Below are positions 55,289 to 63,271 of a stretch of 64,000 nt of DNA, in pieces. The position numbers and the translations under genes are program-made. Within the stretch, counting starts at the first letter, position 1. Each line of letters starts with the position of its first letter. The stretch lies in assembly GCA_025210735.1 (NCBI GenBank), contig JAOARD010000071.1, positions 98,888-162,887 on the forward strand, read 5' to 3'. Origin of the DNA: Bacteroidales bacterium (GTDB lineage Bacteria > Bacteroidota > Bacteroidia > Bacteroidales > UBA6680). A model generated the notes under the pieces. That model searched no databases. It saw only the letters and a list, made by a program, of their open reading frames with translations, and was not told the origin of the DNA.

Positions 55289-57694
55289 CTAATTCTTTTG
55301 GGCAATGCCTTTATAAATACTCAAGGATTCTTTGTAATTCTCTTTCCACTGCGGAGATATGTTAAGTTTTTTTTGTAAGAAAGATATATTGTTCAAAGCA
55401 CTAGCTAATTCTGGTAAATATTTTCTTGGATTTTCCTTGGCCAGATCTCTATAAATTTTTACGGCTTCTTCCAGATTTATTAATGCCAGTGGAAATTCAT
55501 TCAATTCCTTATGCAATATAGCCAAACTAGTTAAGCTCGATGCAACATTAGATAAGTTGTTTTTGGGGTTTTCCTTGACTAGGTCTCTATAAATTTTTAC
55601 GGCTTCTTCTATGTTTTCTATTGCTTTTGGATATTTATTTACAAGTGCATATAAGCGCCCCAAATTGTTCAAAGTTTCAGCTACTTTAGGCAAATATGTT
55701 CGTGAATTTTCTTTAACAAGTTTTCTTCTTACCATTAATGCTTCTTCTAAGTTTTCCAATGCCTGTGAATATTCTCCCAATTTGTCTTGGATACAAGACA
55801 AATTATACAAGCAATCGGCTACTTTAGGTAAATATGTTCGTGGATTTTCCTTGGAAAGATCTCTATAAATTGTTAAGGCTTCTTCTAGTTTTTTTAATAC
55901 TTGTGGATAATCATTTAAATTGTATTCCAAATTTGCCAAATTGTACAAAGTTTGTGCTAATTCAGGCAGATTGGCTCTTGGATTAATTTTAACAAGTTCT
56001 CTATTTATTTTCAATGCTTCTTCATAATACTTTAATGCTTTTGGATATTCATTTAAATCAGATTGCAAAATTGCCAAATTATTCAAAATCGATGTAATAT
56101 CAGATAAATAGATTTTTGGGGTTTCTTCAGCAAGTTTTCTTCTTATCTTTAATGCTTCTTCATAATTCTTTAATGCTTCTGGATATTCATTAAGATCGGA
56201 TTGCAAATTTGCAAAATTGTATAAAGTTAGTGCTAATTCTGGCAGATTGGCTTCTGGATTAGCATTGACAAGTTCTCTATTTATTTTCAACGCTTCTTCG
56301 TATTTCTCGTATGCCTGTGGAAATTCATTTAGATCTCTTTGTAAATTTGCCAAACTGATTAAACTCTCTGCAACATCCGATAAATATATTCTTGGGTTTT
56401 CTTTAGCAAGTTTTCTTCTTATCTTTAACGCTTCTTCAATATTTTCACATGCCTTTTGAAATTCTTTTAGTTGTCTTTGAAGAACACCCAAATTATGTAA
56501 ACTTACCGCCAGTTCAGGCGAATAGGTTCTTGGATTTTCTTCTGCAAGTTTTCTTCTTATCTTCAACGCTTCATTATAATACTCCAATGCTTGTGGGATT
56601 TTTTTTTGATGCTTTTTTATAATACCCAAACTATTCAAGCTCTCTGCAACATCAGATAAATAGATTCTTGGGTTTTCTTTGGCAAGTTTTCTTCTTATCT
56701 CTAGCGCTTCTTCAATGTTTTCGAATGCCTTTTGAAGTTCCTTTAGATATCTTTGACAAACACCCAAACTATGTAAACTTGCCGCCAACTTAGACGAATA
56801 GGATCTTGGGTTTTCTTTGGCAAGTTTTCTTCTTATCTTTAATGCTTCTTTGAATTTTTCTGATGCTTGTGGGTATTCGTTTAAACTCACATGTAATATT
56901 GCTAAATTATTCAAAGTAGTTGCTACTTCAGGCATATAAACTCTTGGATTCTCTATTGCATAGTTTTTAAAAATTGACAATGCTTCTTTATATTCAAGAA
57001 TTGCTTTATTAATAAAATTAAACCGTTGTAAATAAAATGCGAAATTAAAATGATTTACGGCAGATGGTTCAATAATAACTAATTCAGTGTAAAATTGAAT
57101 TGCCTCATTATATGAAAACAATGTCATTGAATTTTTAATCAATTCTTTTAATAGATTGACTTTGTTGTATTTTTCTCTATTAACGTAGTTCTCATAAATG
57201 TGTAATAAATTTTTAGAATCGTTAGTTTCAATAGTGATTTTAATATTCTCTAAAATTTCGGCAAAAGAAACCTCCCCATGAGACCTTAAAGTTTCAATTT
57301 CAATAGTTAACTCACTAGTTCTTTTAAAAATATTTTCAGTGACAATTAGAAGAATTTCCATATTGACTAGTGAAATTTCTTTTTTTTTATACCAATTTTG
57401 TATATTAGTAAAAACCTTTTCTTTCCCCTTGTTAAACTGTAATTTAGATATTTGAATTTCTAAATCACGAGGGTCAATTTTATATGATTCAATTAAAGTC
57501 ATAAGATCTTTATTTGCATCTCGAAATTCTGTTATTATTTCAGAACCAGTTTCAGGTTGATATAGTATACTTTTAACTACATCAGTTGAAATTGTATAAA
57601 TAAACCCTGCAAAACCTATTAAGCCAAAAACTACTGATAATTTGCTTGGCAATGACCATTTTTTCCATTGTTTCTTTTTGGGAATAAGGCTCAT
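55289..57694 (-). CDS. Membrane-anchored TPR protein
   Basis: 801 residues. One membrane helix near the N-terminus (about 18-36) is followed by a helical region of about 170 residues and then about twelve tandem helix-pair repeats of close to 46 residues, each like YPEALKNYEEALKIRRKLAEE then NPRTYLPELA. This is the long-period, kinesin-light-chain-like TPR type. At the DNA level the repeats are 138 bp and similar enough to recombine. Third gene of a minus-strand cassette, 179 bp after the ParA-type ATPase gene. It is probably the recognition or scaffold part of the system. Confidence 0.88.
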   Translation of the reverse strand: MSLIPKKKQWKKWSLPSKLSVVFGLIGFAGFIYTISTDVVKSILYQPETGSEIITEFRDANKDLMTLIESYKIDPRDLEIQISKLQFNKGKEKVFTNIQNWYKKKEISLVNMEILLIVTENIFKRTSELTIEIETLRSHGEVSFAEILENIKITIETNDSKNLLHIYENYVNREKYNKVNLLKELIKNSMTLFSYNEAIQFYTELVIIEPSAVNHFNFAFYLQRFNFINKAILEYKEALSIFKNYAIENPRVYMPEVATTLNNLAILHVSLNEYPQASEKFKEALKIRRKLAKENPRSYSSKLAASLHSLGVCQRYLKELQKAFENIEEALEIRRKLAKENPRIYLSDVAESLNSLGIIKKHQKKIPQALEYYNEALKIRRKLAEENPRTYSPELAVSLHNLGVLQRQLKEFQKACENIEEALKIRRKLAKENPRIYLSDVAESLISLANLQRDLNEFPQAYEKYEEALKINRELVNANPEANLPELALTLYNFANLQSDLNEYPEALKNYEEALKIRRKLAEETPKIYLSDITSILNNLAILQSDLNEYPKALKYYEEALKINRELVKINPRANLPELAQTLYNLANLEYNLNDYPQVLKKLEEALTIYRDLSKENPRTYLPKVADCLYNLSCIQDKLGEYSQALENLEEALMVRRKLVKENSRTYLPKVAETLNNLGRLYALVNKYPKAIENIEEAVKIYRDLVKENPKNNLSNVASSLTSLAILHKELNEFPLALINLEEAVKIYRDLAKENPRKYLPELASALNNISFLQKKLNISPQWKENYKESLSIYKGIAQKN

Positions 57695-57873
57695 GTTATA
57701 TATTACTAATTGATTTATAAAAATTAAATATTAATCAACAAATGTTTAGGTGAATATAATGAATGCCAACGGTAAATTGTATGAGTAGTGGCAGATTGCG
57801 TGGTAGTTTCCTGTCAAACCGCTACGCAGTTTGAGCGGGTTAAAAACCTTGAAATTTATCATTCCGCCTGCCA
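57695..57873 (-). other. Intergenic gap with short palindromes
   Basis: Between the ATPase stop and the TPR start. CAAACCGCTACGCAGTTTG forms a short stem, and the sequence is richer in GC than its surroundings. It may hold a terminator or a promoter for the TPR gene; I cannot decide. Confidence 0.35.
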
Positions 57874-59064
57874 TTACTTATACAAAATGTTGTGGGTAGT
57901 TTTTTCAAGATTTTCATTATAGAATTCTTTAAATTTCGAATCAGTTTCAATAAGCGTTCTATATTTCTGAATCTCAAAATCTACATTAGCTATTTTATCT
58001 CTATTAAATTCAATTTCTTTATCTCGTTTTGATTTAAGATTAGAAAAATATGATAAGAAAACACCAGTGGCTAAACCTATGGCACCCAATATAATTTCGA
58101 AATTAAAATCAAATGAAATATTGTTTTTTACAAAATTTAATTGTGAGAATAAAATTAGTGCTGATACTACTGAAATTATACTTGATATTGCTAAGTATCT
58201 ATTTCGATTCTCCTTATTGCGTTTTTCAATAGCATTTCGACTCAATTCTTTTTTCTTTTCTTCTAACTCATTTAAGCTTTGCAGAATCTCAGTAAACCAA
58301 TTTCCTATTGTTTCATTTTCATATTCTTCTATTTTCTTTTCGAATTGTTTGAAAATTATTTTTGTAATTCTTAAAATCGCTAATCCAAAAGCAGAATCTT
58401 TATTTTTTATGCTTGGCACATTTCCCAATGCAAAAGATGCACGTACATTCCAATCAAAAGGAATAGGAGATAAGTTTGGGAATAATGTTCCACCAACAAC
58501 TTTGCTATAAATTTTTCTTTCTTCGTCAGCAAGTTTGTTAAATAGTTGCCATGTATTTTTATTTGTTAAAATGTTTCCAATTTGCAGATATAATACTCTT
58601 ATTGCAGCAGAACTTATAGAATCTGCTTCTAAAACTATTAGATTTTTATCTGCAATCTTTACACACAATTTATTTAAATCAGAATATCCTGCTTGAGTAT
58701 CAAGGATTATTATATCATAATCTTCTTTGGTGCTTTTATGAAACTTTTCAAGATTTGTAATATCCTCAATTTTAGTGTCAGAGGTATCAGTTGTAGAAGG
58801 TATAAAATCAAATAATTTTTCTACACGTAAAATTTCTTCCTTTTGACTTGACTTGTTGCAAATTGAATGAAGTGATTTGATAGATTTTTTTTCATCTTCA
58901 AGTTCATTCTCATAGAAATATGTAGCGCCGTGTGTAGCAACGTCACAATCAATTAGCAAAACTTTAAAACCAAGTTCAGATAAAATCTTTGTCATGCTTA
59001 GAGCAATTATGGTTTTACCTGAACCACCTTTGCCACTAATGATATTTAATGTTTTTATTTTCAT
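57874..59064 (-). CDS. ParA/MinD-type ATPase with C-terminal membrane helices
   Basis: 396 residues. The deviant Walker A is GKGGSGKT at residues 11-18, with IDCDVAT after it and Walker B in DYDIIILDTQAGYSD. About 130 residues later the fold ends; a coiled coil (SLNELEEKKKELSRNAIEKRNKENRNR) leads to two membrane helices at about 290-308 and 322-340, then a further helical tail. A ParA-type ATPase joined to its own membrane anchor is unusual. It lies 11 bp after the 228-aa gene, hence an operon, and next to a TPR protein that is also membrane-anchored. Confidence 0.85.
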   Translation of the reverse strand: MKIKTLNIISGKGGSGKTIIALSMTKILSELGFKVLLIDCDVATHGATYFYENELEDEKKSIKSLHSICNKSSQKEEILRVEKLFDFIPSTTDTSDTKIEDITNLEKFHKSTKEDYDIIILDTQAGYSDLNKLCVKIADKNLIVLEADSISSAAIRVLYLQIGNILTNKNTWQLFNKLADEERKIYSKVVGGTLFPNLSPIPFDWNVRASFALGNVPSIKNKDSAFGLAILRITKIIFKQFEKKIEEYENETIGNWFTEILQSLNELEEKKKELSRNAIEKRNKENRNRYLAISSIISVVSALILFSQLNFVKNNISFDFNFEIILGAIGLATGVFLSYFSNLKSKRDKEIEFNRDKIANVDFEIQKYRTLIETDSKFKEFYNENLEKTTHNILYK

Positions 59065-59075
59065 AATATCTGAAT

Positions 59076-59762
59076 TTAGTTTTTATCATTTGGATTACTT
59101 GTATCGCCTCCTTTACCGCTTATGTCATCGTCATCGTCATCTTTTGATGGAGGTAACAATCCTAAGCCACCTCCCTTTCCTTTTCCAAGAATATTGTCAA
59201 TAATGTCCTCCCCATTTTTATCCCAAACATCCTCAGCTCTAAGCTGCAAAGTCTGGTCAAATACTTTTCTTGCTTGAATAACTTTAATCGTTTCTTTGTG
59301 TAGAGCTTTTAGTTCCTGCTCAAGAACTGCAAGTCGAGTGTCTTTGTCAATTGTAATTGAAGAATGTGTTTTAATAATATCACGATATGGGGCATAACCT
59401 ATCATAAAGATACCTCGATTAAATAGACAATTAACTCTAGGTTCATCAAATCTCATCCATAAATATGTACTATTCTGAGATTCACAAACATACTTAACAT
59501 TTAAACTTGTCCTTTTCCAATTTTTGTTTCTATTTAGAAGGTTTTCAAGAAGAATACTACTACTTTCAAAAAGTTCTTTACGTATTAGGTTGGAGCGAAG
59601 AAATGCAATAGAAACTTTTGCAACGAAGTCAATATCTGTTTTAAACTTCGAAAGCTCTTTAGTTTTTAGCAAATCTCGAAGAAATTTACTTTTACTATAA
59701 AAAATTACTTTCTTATAAGATTTGTCATTTTGTAAGGTTCTAATTTCAGAGTCTGTCAGCAT
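59076..59762 (-). CDS. Cytoplasmic protein with acidic/glycine-rich tail
   Basis: 228 residues, no signal or membrane segment. The first 150 residues are unrecognised (NCLFNRGIFMIGYAPYRDIIKTHSSITIDKD). A short coiled coil follows, and the tail is of low complexity: GKGKGGGLGLLPPSKDDDDDDISGKGGDTSN. First gene of the cassette, directly after the repeat module. The tail recalls flexible docking tails of toxin/adaptor proteins, but no function can be assigned. Confidence 0.7.
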   Translation of the reverse strand: MLTDSEIRTLQNDKSYKKVIFYSKSKFLRDLLKTKELSKFKTDIDFVAKVSIAFLRSNLIRKELFESSSILLENLLNRNKNWKRTSLNVKYVCESQNSTYLWMRFDEPRVNCLFNRGIFMIGYAPYRDIIKTHSSITIDKDTRLAVLEQELKALHKETIKVIQARKVFDQTLQLRAEDVWDKNGEDIIDNILGKGKGGGLGLLPPSKDDDDDDISGKGGDTSNPNDKN

Positions 59763-59863
59763 ATAGTATTTAGTTTAATTACTTGGTTCTTTGTTTTTAA
59801 AATTACCCACAACTAATTTATAAGTGCACTAGTTCACTTATTTCTCTTATATCTTTTATAAAA

Positions 59864-59902
59864 GGTGCACAATACATGCCGTATAGGGATGTATTGTGCA
59901 CC
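59864..59902. promoter_or_regulatory. Hairpin upstream of the three-gene cassette (loop orientation 1)
   Basis: A 14-bp perfect inverted repeat (GGTGCACAATACAT / ATGTATTGTGCACC) with loop GCCGTATAGGG. On the minus strand it is followed by TTTTAT, so it could end transcription entering from the right. In module copy B the loop is reversed. It lies 102 bp upstream of the 228-aa gene. Confidence 0.75.
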
Positions 59903-59958
59903 TTTATTAATTAACCAGTGTCAATAATTTCATATGTCTAAATTTGTTTTTTAAAGGT

Positions 59959-60117
59959 CATATGGAACTCGCATAACTTAGTCATCTCGTGTGTGAAAAA
60001 CTCTTTCTCATGCTTCGTTTCATCTGTTTGTAATTGTTTTTCATTTGCCAGATGGAACTCGCATTTATAATCATCGTCGTGTGTGTGAATGACTATTCTC
60101 ATGCTTTGTTTCATCTA
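59959..60117 (-). repeat. Two tandem start-codon-linked repeat units
   Basis: On the minus strand, 60117-60049 and 60026-59959, period 90 bp. Each ends GTTCCATCTG or GTTCCATATG. After the second unit, 25 nt on, CATATG opens an eight-codon frame (MKLLTLVN). Reading through both units from the first ATG gives a 58-codon frame. Confidence 0.85.
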
Positions 60118-60214
60118 AAGGGTTATCTGTTTTACTACAATACTTTCCACTTTGAACAGAAACTATATCTCCGCTCAGATATTTTATATCAGATTGTGTA
60201 AATAGTGTTAGCAT
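60071..60214 (-). other. Short frame shared by both modules (copy A)
   Basis: 47 codons beginning MLTLFTQSDIKYLSGDIVSV and running into the repeat, where it stops. The counterpart in copy B (62293-62478) keeps the first 33 codons but most base changes alter the residue, and a one-base difference shifts the frame in the repeat. It is more likely a gene-start remnant than a working gene. Confidence 0.35.
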
Positions 60215-60368
60215 TATAGTTTGGTTTTCGGTTATAAATATACAAAATAATAATATATGTACTACGTTTATCGTATTGTTTTACATAAAAGCAGGCAGGT
60301 ATATTCATTTTGGATTGTAAACTGAATGTTGTTTCGTGTTATGACTTAATTATAAATGGTTAGGGATT

Positions 60369-60988
60369 TTGCGAGGTAAGAGCTATAAGCTAAAGCTCGC
60401 ACCAACTTTGTATAGCCACGGGATAGCAGTTTATTAAGAGGTTGATTAAATAGAAATACAAATTGTATATATCGTTGAGCCAGGTTCTTGAACTTGGCTT
60501 TTGCTAAGTTGTTTCTGTTTCAAACTCGATACAAGCTCTGTAACGCCACGAAGTGGCAGCTTATAGCAGCCAGATGCAACGCATCTGGTATTTAATAAAA
60601 GTATTCAGACGTGCTGAAAGCACAGCTTAAATTGTTGCATAACGTCTCAGCCTTAAATCCGACCAAATACGAGGATTTAGTCTAACGGAACAGCATACTC
60701 TTGGAGCAGAACCAGAAATGAGGAACGAATTCATGAACGCCTTATTAAATTAATTAATCTGTGAATAATGGGAGGTTGGGCAGTAGCTCAGAGTCCTATA
60801 TTAGGAACAACAATAACCTTGCAACGTTTGAAGAGACGAGGATATATCCCTTTAATAGAGATGTATGAAATACATTTCTTCGAAAGGAAGGGGCAAAGCC
60901 AGCGTACGTACGGTGGTACTTCAACATAACTCAGTAGAACTGTGAAAGTCGCAACGTGGGCTCTATAGCTCACGTCCGTCTACTCGAT
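60369..60988 (+). mobile_element. Degenerate ORF-less group II intron, copy A
   Basis: From about TTGCGAGG (possible 5' end; the exact edge is uncertain because the homology with copy B extends further left) to the 3' end CTACTCGAT. It carries GGAACGAATTCATGAACGCC and GTACGTACGGTGGT, and the domain VI hairpin. The 5' strand of domain V is replaced by a domain-IV-like stretch (ATGTATGAAATACAT then GGCAAAGCCAGC), so it cannot splice. It lies antisense, 13 bp from the stop codon of the DUF1016 gene. Confidence 0.7.
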
Positions 60989-61001
60989 TGGCGGTAGTAT
61001 T

Positions 61002-62003
61002 CTACTTCTTCTCTATGAGTTCTTTCAACTCTGTTTTACTAGGTAATATCGTTTGATATTTACTAGCAAAAATCTGTTTATTATTCTCCGGCAAAGTTAT
61101 CTCTACTAATGTGTCATTTTTGCTTTTGCATAATACTATTCCAATTGTACTATTCTCATGTTCGAGCTTTACAAATCTATCATAGTAGTTAACATACATT
61201 TGCATTTGTCCAAGGTCTTGATGAGTTATTTCTCCTATTTTTAAATCAATTAGGACAAAGCTCTGTAATATTCGATTGTAAAATACTAAATCAACTCTAA
61301 AATGTTTATCATCAAATGTAAATCGTTTTTGTCGACCAATAAATGCATAACCTTTTCCCAGTTCTAAAAGAAAATGTTCGAGTTTATCAATTATCCCCTG
61401 TTCAAGTTCGCTTTCTGAATAACGTTCTTTTTCAGGTAAACCTATAAATTCTAATACATATGGATCTTTTAGAGAATCTGTTGCTGACTCCAAAACTAAT
61501 CCTTTTTCTGAAAGCTTCTTTACTCCTTGTTTATCTCGACTGAGTACTAACCTCTCATACAAAGCTGAATCATATTGACGTTGTAATTCTCGTAAACTCC
61601 ATTGGTTTTCTATTGCTTCAATTTCATAAAATTTACGTTCTTGTTCATTATCAATCCTCATCAGTTTGATATAATGAGACCAACTTAATTTGAATTCCGC
61701 AGACAGTGTCTGCGCTTTTGAATAATTCAAATAAAATTGCCTCATTTGTTCTAAGTTCCTTTGAGAAAAACCTTTCCCGAATTCTTTAGTTAATCTTTCC
61801 GACAACTCTTTTAAAATATATTTACCATATTTGGCTCGTTCTTCTCCTCCTTGTTCTTCTTCAACAATGACTTTTCCTATATCAAAATAGGTTTGCACCA
61901 TTGTCGTGTTTATTGTATTTACAACCGTATTTCTAGCTTGCCTTAACAGTTTTGATATTCGCTTGTAGAATACATTTGATTCTATTTTTTTAAAATCTGA
62001 CAT
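61002..62003 (-). CDS. DUF1016/YhcG-type PD-(D/E)XK nuclease
   Basis: 333 residues from the ATG at 62003; an in-frame GTG at 62021 exists. The N-terminal DUF1016_N region (RQARNTVVNTINTTMVQTYFDIGKVIVEEEQGGEERAKYGKYILKELSERLTKEFGKGFSQRNLEQMRQFY) is followed by the PDDEXK domain (GRQKRFTFDDKHFRVDLVFYNR, then SFVLIDLKIGEITHQDLGQMQMYVNYY), with Asp and D-x-K in place. Members are linked to restriction and mobile-element loci. Alone in its cassette between two direct repeats of about 1.18 kb. Confidence 0.92.
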   Translation of the reverse strand: MSDFKKIESNVFYKRISKLLRQARNTVVNTINTTMVQTYFDIGKVIVEEEQGGEERAKYGKYILKELSERLTKEFGKGFSQRNLEQMRQFYLNYSKAQTLSAEFKLSWSHYIKLMRIDNEQERKFYEIEAIENQWSLRELQRQYDSALYERLVLSRDKQGVKKLSEKGLVLESATDSLKDPYVLEFIGLPEKERYSESELEQGIIDKLEHFLLELGKGYAFIGRQKRFTFDDKHFRVDLVFYNRILQSFVLIDLKIGEITHQDLGQMQMYVNYYDRFVKLEHENSTIGIVLCKSKNDTLVEITLPENNKQIFASKYQTILPSKTELKELIEKK

Positions 62004-62127
62004 AATTAATATCTTTATCACAAAGATAGTTTATTTGACTAAGAGTCATGTAACTTATTCGCACATATTACCGCCAACTAATTTATAAGTGCACTGGTGC
62101 ACTTATTTCTCTTATATCTTTCATAAA

Positions 62128-62168
62128 AGCTACACAATACATCCCTATACGGCATGTATTGTGCAGCT
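62128..62168. promoter_or_regulatory. Hairpin upstream of the DUF1016 gene (loop orientation 2)
   Basis: Arms AGCTACACAATACAT / ATGTATTGTGCAGCT (one mismatch) enclose CCCTATACGGC, the exact reverse complement of the loop in copy A. A run of T follows on the minus strand. It lies 124 bp upstream of the nuclease start. Confidence 0.75.
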
Positions 62169-62223
62169 TTATTAATTGACCTGTGTCAATAATTTCATAT
62201 GTCTAAATTTGTTTTTTAAAGGT

Positions 62224-62381
62224 CATATGGAACTCGCATAATTTAGTCATTCCCGTGTGTGAAAACTTTCTCTCATGCTTCGTTTCATCTGTTTATAATT
62301 GTTTTTTATTTGTCAGATGGAACTTGCATTTATAATCATTCTCGTGTGTGTGAGAACTTTTCTCATGCTTCGTTTTATCTA
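62224..62381 (-). repeat. Two tandem start-codon-linked repeat units
   Basis: On the minus strand, 62381-62314 and 62291-62224, with period about 90 bp. The first begins TAGATAAAACGAAGC, having lost its ATG; the second is canonical. A CATATG follows 25 nt after the second unit and opens the same short MKLLTLTQ-like frame as in copy A. Confidence 0.85.
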
Positions 62382-62478
62382 AAGGGTTATCTGTTTTACT
62401 ACAATACTCTTCCCTCTGAACAGAAACTATATCTCCGTTCAGATGTTTTATGTCAGATTGTGTAAATAGTGTTAGCAT
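62293..62478 (-). other. Short frame shared by both modules (copy B)
   Basis: 61 codons starting MLTLFTQSDIKHLNGDIVSV and passing through one repeat unit to a stop in its spacer. Homologous to 60071-60214 for 33 codons only. Probably not a functional gene. Confidence 0.3.
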
Positions 62479-62631
62479 TATAGTTTGGTTTTCGGTTGTA
62501 AATATACAAAATAATAATATATATGCAACGTTTACAGTATGCTTTACATAAAAGCAGGCAGGTATATTTATTTGGGGTTGTAAACTGAATGTTGTTTCGT
62601 GTTATGACTTAATTATAAATGGTTAGGTATT

Positions 62632-63263
62632 TTGCGAGGTACGAGCTATAGCCAGTTTGATACTGTATTGGCATAATGATCCTAAAGCTCGCACCAGCTT
62701 TGTGACGCCACGAGGTGACAGCTTATAACAGCCAGATGCAACGCATCAGGTGTTTAATAAAAGTATTCAGTCGTGCTGAAAGCACAGCTTAAATTATTGC
62801 ATAACGTCTCAGCCTTAAATCCGACTAGTCTAACGGAACAGTATACTCTTGGAGCAGAACCAGAAATGAGGAACGAATTCATGAACGCCTTATTAAATTA
62901 ATTAATCTGTGAATAATGAGAGGTTGGGCAGTAGCTCAGAGTCCTATATTAGGAACAACAATAACCTTGCAACGCTTGAAGAGACGAGGATATATTCCTT
63001 TAATAGAGATGTATCAAATAGTTTCAAAACCAACAAACAGAGACTCTCTATTTAACCAAATACATTGTGTTTAATTATCTATTTACCTGTTTCTTATAAT
63101 TTAAAGAACCGCCTTATATGTTCCTGAGAAAAGAGATGTATGAAATACATTTCTTCGAAAGGAAGGGGCAAAGCCAGCGTACGTACTGTGGTACTTCAAC
63201 ATAACTCAGTAGAACTGTGAGAGGTGCAACGTGTGCTCTATAGCTCACGTCCGTCTACTCGAT
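62632..63263 (+). mobile_element. Degenerate ORF-less group II intron, copy B
   Basis: Same parts as copy A. It keeps AAAGAACCGCC (the start of domain V) but an insert of about 70 bp follows before GTACGTACTGTGGT, and the latter has a substitution in the 3' strand. The 3' end CTACTCGAT is intact and lies 8 bp from the stop of the TlpA-like gene. No reverse transcriptase. Confidence 0.7.
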
Positions 63264-63271
63264 TATGCGCT

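Larger units (their letters stand above)
59810..60988. repeat. Accessory-region module, copy A (about 1.18 kb)
   Basis: Nearly identical along its length to 62075-63263. In order from left: a CACTAGTT-centred near-palindrome (59823-59840), hairpin, two start-codon-linked repeats, a short minus-strand frame, an AT-rich stretch, and a decayed group II intron reaching to 60988. The two copies are direct repeats flanking the DUF1016 nuclease gene. Confidence 0.85.
62075..63263. repeat. Accessory-region module, copy B (about 1.19 kb)
   Basis: Direct repeat of 59810-60988 with the same order of parts. It differs by scattered substitutions, small indels, a longer domain-IV-like stretch shared with the relic at 54852 and the reversed hairpin loop at 62128-62168. 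Confidence 0.85.

Noticed and set aside
59949..60114. 58-codon frame across two repeat units as a real small gene
   Set aside because: Indels between the two module copies shift the frame, and changes are mostly non-synonymous, so selection on the peptide is not supported.
59810..62080. Classical integron cassette array
   Set aside because: No integrase gene is in the window and I cannot identify paired attC core sites; the intron orientation alone is not enough.
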